This document shows positions 1 through 39,484 of a stretch of 39,484 nt of DNA, piece by piece. The stretch is from Reticulitermes lucifugus (taxonomy: Eukaryota > Arthropoda > Insecta > Blattodea > Rhinotermitidae), in assembly GCA_026260175.1 (NCBI GenBank), contig JAKCWW010002820.1, forward strand, positions 299 to 39,782. Direction: 5' to 3'. Below the pieces are notes generated by a model that was not told the origin of the DNA, searched no databases, and saw only the letters and a list, made by a program, of their open reading frames with translations. Each line of letters begins with the position of its first letter. Positions within the stretch are counted from its first letter, which is position 1. The position numbers and the translations under genes were made by a program.

Positions 1-36381
<36,381 letters not shown>

Positions 36382-36735
36382 GTTGGTAAAAGGATAAAGG
36401 AGTAAATTTGCAAGGATAAAGCAGTGTGATTAAATTACATTGATTGGTTAGGAATCAAACCATAAATTATTTCACTGTATTAAACCACTACAGAATTCTT
36501 TGAAACACTGAGTCTTAAATGTGATCTCTGTATCACTTGTGATCAGCTGGTGCATAAGTTAGGCTGATGTGATAAGGATCAATTAGCTAAACTTTGGAAA
36601 CAGAGTACTGGGGTCTCATTCAGTAAAGTGTCATTCTGTTTATTGATTCTCTTTACTTCATCTGTATCATGCACAAGGTGGTTTATGGCCATTCATTAGT
36701 GTTTCTATTGGCTATTAAACATACCTGATTGGAGT
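36382..36735. other. Unassigned sequence after exon J
   Basis: Intron or 3' UTR depending on which end exon J has. No repeat recognised. Confidence 0.45.
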
Positions 36736-37022
36736 GGGTCGGGATAGCGTGGTCGGTATAATGATTTGCTACGGGCTGGACGGTCTGGGGATCGAATCCT
36801 GGTGCAGGCAAGATTTTCTGCACCTGTCCAGACCAGCCCTGGGGCCCACCCAACCTCCTATGCAATGGGTACTGGGTCTCTTTCCTGGTGGTAAAGCAAC
36901 CAGGGCATGGCTTTGACCACCCACTTCCATCTAGCGCTAAGGTTAAAGAAAGAGTAGAGCTATACCTCTACTACCCCTCTGGTCCTTCATTGCCTACTCC
37001 AGGGTGAACTTTAGCTTTGATA
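36736..37022 (+). mobile_element. tRNA-derived SINE
   Basis: Contains RNA polymerase III internal promoter boxes: an A-box-like TAGCGTGGTCGG at 36745-36756 and a B-box GGGATCGAATCC at 36788-36799, about 32 bp apart. The body (TGGGTACTGGGTCTCTTTCC, GGTAAAGCAACCAGGGCATG) and the ending in CTCTACTACCCC and ACTTTAGCTTTGATA fit a SINE family that I recall as abundant in termites (similar to the Talu group). Transcription would be rightward, in the same direction as the host gene. Confidence 0.75.
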
Positions 37023-37671
37023 CCTGCTTGGTTTCTTGCATGCCAGATGCATTAATGTTGCCGCACACCATTGTAAAGCACCTTGTCATTTATTCATCCT
37101 TTTTAATTTTGATACCACCAAATCTTTCTTGCATCACGTTTTGCCACAGTTGTGTAAACTCTTTATCCACAAATCAGCAAACTTTCTATAAATGCATGTT
37201 GATGGGACTGATTTTGTGACCTAATTGCTGTCTTTTTTTGTGGTGATGTGATTTGTACCATGAAATAGTGCAGTTTAAAATTCTGCACAGACTGATTATT
37301 TGATACTTGAAGGTCAAATATAGCTTTTAAGCCGTACTTTCCTCTTACCTGTTTTCTGCGGGACTTCAGTGGCAATGTGCTCCACTTTTCTGACAGTTCT
37401 TACGAAGACAGTCATCAGATTCGAATGAAGTCAGGGTTTTGCAAATTGAATATAACAGCAGGTATAGGAAACTGAAGGAAATGGCACATGTGATGTGTTT
37501 CACAATTATAATCAGCCATCCAAGTTTGGAAAGTGTACCCATCTCAATTCCCCTGATCAACAAATAGGATAGCAAATAATAGGGTCTAGTAGGTTCTTTG
37601 TGCTTACCTTTCTTAATTTCAATTGCAGGATCAAATTTTAATTCATAGTTGTTAGCAGTAGATTGGTAATA
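37023..37671. other. Unassigned sequence
   Basis: No repeat or exon recognised. Confidence 0.45.
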
Positions 37672-38323
37672 TACAGGGCAGAATCAATTTATTAATTACT
37701 TTGTGTAGAATAATCTGTGACAAATGCAAAGTGTATCATTTATCAACATAATCACCCATTTTTAAACACACATTGTGTAGCTGTTCACAAGCCCTCTGAT
37801 CCATCTGTAAAGAAAGTTTTTGGTTGTGATCGAGCCACATATGCACCATGTCCTTAACTTCATCACCACTGGCAAATCCTTGTTCACACAAGGCTTCTTT
37901 TAGTGGTCCAAACATGTGATAATCCGATGGAGCTAGGTCCAGACTATATGCGGGGTGTGGGAGAAGTTCAGATTTCAGCCACATGATTGCTTCAACAGTG
38001 GCTGCCACTGAATGCAGACGCATGCTACCATGGAACAAATAAACCCCTTGGACAGCAAATCTGTGCACTTGTGAATCACCAGCTTCACCTTCTGACCACA
38101 AAAATCAGATCACAGGTTGCTGTTCTACAGTGCTGCAATTCGTAAGTGATGCTGCCCGCTTTAAAGAAGATTTGTTTACAAACAAAACACCAACTAAATC
38201 TGATACTGACTCTTCGCAGCAGTGCCTAGCATGTAGCTGCTGAGACAACCGCTAAGTTTCGCACTGCATCAATTTCAGTAACTCTGCAGGCAGATTCACT
38301 TTATTTTTTGATTCACCTCTGTA
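37672..38323 (-). mobile_element. Internally deleted mariner with transposase C-terminus
   Basis: A 652-bp element flanked by TA (37670-37671 and 38324-38325). The left end TACAGGGCAGAATCAATTTA and the right end, reversed TACAGAGGTGAATCAAAAAA, are imperfect inverses. The coding remnant is on the minus strand. The N-terminal two thirds of the gene has been deleted. Confidence 0.8.
37736..38101 (-). pseudogene. mariner transposase C-terminal third
   Basis: An open 121-residue frame on the minus strand ending MGDYVDK, close to the usual mariner C-terminus. It contains LLPHPAYSLDLAPSDYHMFG and PLKEALCEQGFASGDEVKD. The APSDYH Asp is the third catalytic residue of mariner (DDD) transposases and is retained. 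The second, normally in LLHDNARPH, is replaced: the frame reads LFHGSMRLH. The helix-turn-helix domains and the first Asp are absent, so it cannot catalyse transposition. ATG at 38099 is simply the first Met in the remnant. Confidence 0.85.
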
Positions 38324-38540
38324 TATTATGTTAATTGTGATTTTCTTCCATATCTGCATTTGTGTTTTGAGTTTATTGGGTTTGGTTGTTTTAATTTTGA
38401 CTTCTCTTCCTTCATAGTGTTCTACTGTATTTTACCTATTATCTCCTGACAAAACCTGATCCTGTGTGCATAAGTAGGGGTTGTTAACAAATGCAGATTT
38501 TCAACTGATACTGAGTACGAGTAGGTGCAATCTTGCCTAT

Positions 38541-38585
38541 TCAACCTGATGATGGGAACAGATCAGGTTTCCAAGTTATTTTTCA
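38541..38585 (+). ncRNA. Solo hammerhead-like motif, degenerate
   Basis: CTGATGATGGGAAC, loop, GTTTCCAAGTTATT. Stem II GGGAAC/GTTTCC has one G-U pair and CUGAUGA is intact, but GAAAC has decayed to AAGTT. No inverted partner in the window. Confidence 0.3.
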
Positions 38586-39449
38586 AACACAATATTATGA
38601 ATTTCAGCAATGAAGTGAGAGTAATATTCCATTGTTAGAAAAACTTAGAATTGAAGAAAGTGGACAGTTGTGACCTGAAAATAGAGAAACTCTGAACAGA
38701 AAAAATTCCTGACATCTCTGTTATGAGTGTAATGCAGTTCATCCAGTGTCTGCCATTACAGACCAGTACAGAATGAGACCTGCCGTAGTTTTATTTACAG
38801 TGAATCCCCTTTTAAATCGTCACTTCTTGCATTTTACATGATCTTGCACACTTTCTGTAAGGTCCTGGCCAGATGGCCATTTAAACAGTGTTAAATTTTA
38901 ACAGATTGTGCATTTTGTCAACTTCACATTTTTGTGGATTTTCCCAGTCCAGGCTACAATAATTTACCCAGTTTTACATTTCATAATTGTATTCTCAGAA
39001 TTTTTTTGGAGTCAAGAGAAACTGCTGTGAGATTAATGTAACAAACAGAAGTATATATGCAGTGCTTCCACTTTTAAGCAAAAATGGTCTGTCAGTGTGA
39101 GTTAGTATCACCAAAAAGGGGGCATAGCTAGCAACACCTCACAGTGGGCCCACAAAGTAAATGTTGAAGTAGTTAAGATTTCAGTTGTATAGGTGGTGGT
39201 AGGCTCAGTTGGGTGAATGTCTGATATCAATTCATTGACTGTAATTAGTTTTGATTGATAATGCATTCCAGTACTTCAGCTTGTGTTGTTTGTCAGTCTC
39301 TGAGCTGCTGTCTTGATTTCCATTTTATGTGTTACTCATAAGCAGGGATTATGTACTCAGTTCTGTAGACCAACTTATATCGTGCACTAAGCTTAGTTCC
39401 ACAGCAAAGTGTGAAATGTGGATGAAAGAAAGCAGAAATTACATTGGCC

Positions 39450-39451
<2 letters not shown>
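38586..39451. other. Unassigned sequence
   Basis: No exon or repeat recognised. Confidence 0.45.

Positions 39452-39484
<33 letters not shown>
39452..39484. repeat. (AT)n microsatellite at window end
   Basis: Uninterrupted TA/AT dinucleotide run to the last base; true length unknown because the window ends in it. Confidence 0.95.

Overview
This is a eukaryotic, AT-rich, intron- and transposon-dense window, very probably from an insect. The transposon families (hAT, mariner, RNase H-bearing LINEs, tRNA-derived SINE) and some reverse-transcriptase fragments look like those common in termites and cockroaches. That taxonomic guess is inference from memory of such families, not something computed here.

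One host gene runs left to right through most of the window. Ten phase-compatible plus-strand exons (172-312, 1895-2054, 3822-3938, 8289-8404, 12151-12284, 14595-14731, 20238-20385, 25807-25958, 27224-27421, 36133-36381) encode 517 residues without a frame break. They hold the C-terminal half of a tyrosine kinase domain, an SH3 domain split over two exons, a CRIB-like Cdc42/Rac-binding motif, and low-complexity, proline- and serine-rich tail exons. This is the order found in ACK-family non-receptor tyrosine kinases, and it best fits the insect Ack-like (PR2) subtype. The gene starts upstream of the window and probably continues downstream.

The introns are a layered deposit of mobile elements. 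From left to right: a TTAA-flanked piggyBac-type MITE (552-1135); a pogo-like TA element (2436-3310); a foldback element carrying a LINE ORF1 fragment (4663-5504); two minus-strand LINE tails (about 5796-6655 and 7345-8190), the first inside an older repeat; a short and a long copy of one hAT family (10681-11176, 16522-18246), the long one interrupted by an internally deleted mariner (17554-18123); a foldback (13882-14497); a mariner/IS630-type relic (about 18470-19560); a foldback (20926-21405) with a 77-bp mariner MITE nested in one arm; a rearranged LINE with DUF4780-like ORF1, endonuclease and two inverted RNase H tails (22013-25400); foldbacks at 26167-26785 and 30132-30665; a nest at 30962-35151 (foldback arms enclosing a mariner relic, split by a ZBED-type hAT, itself hit by a small foldback); a tRNA-derived SINE (36736-37022); and a second deleted mariner (37672-38323).

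The most interesting signal is shared by the foldback elements. Seven of unlike sequence carry, in each inverted arm and about 50-72 nt from the terminus, a short motif resembling a minimal type I hammerhead ribozyme: a CUGANGA-like core, a covarying stem II, GAAAC or AAAAC, then a GUA/GUC-like site followed by bases that in several copies pair with the sequence before the core. The motif always reads outward. Hammerheads are established in Penelope-like elements and retrozymes; paired in inverted arms of short foldbacks they deserve testing.
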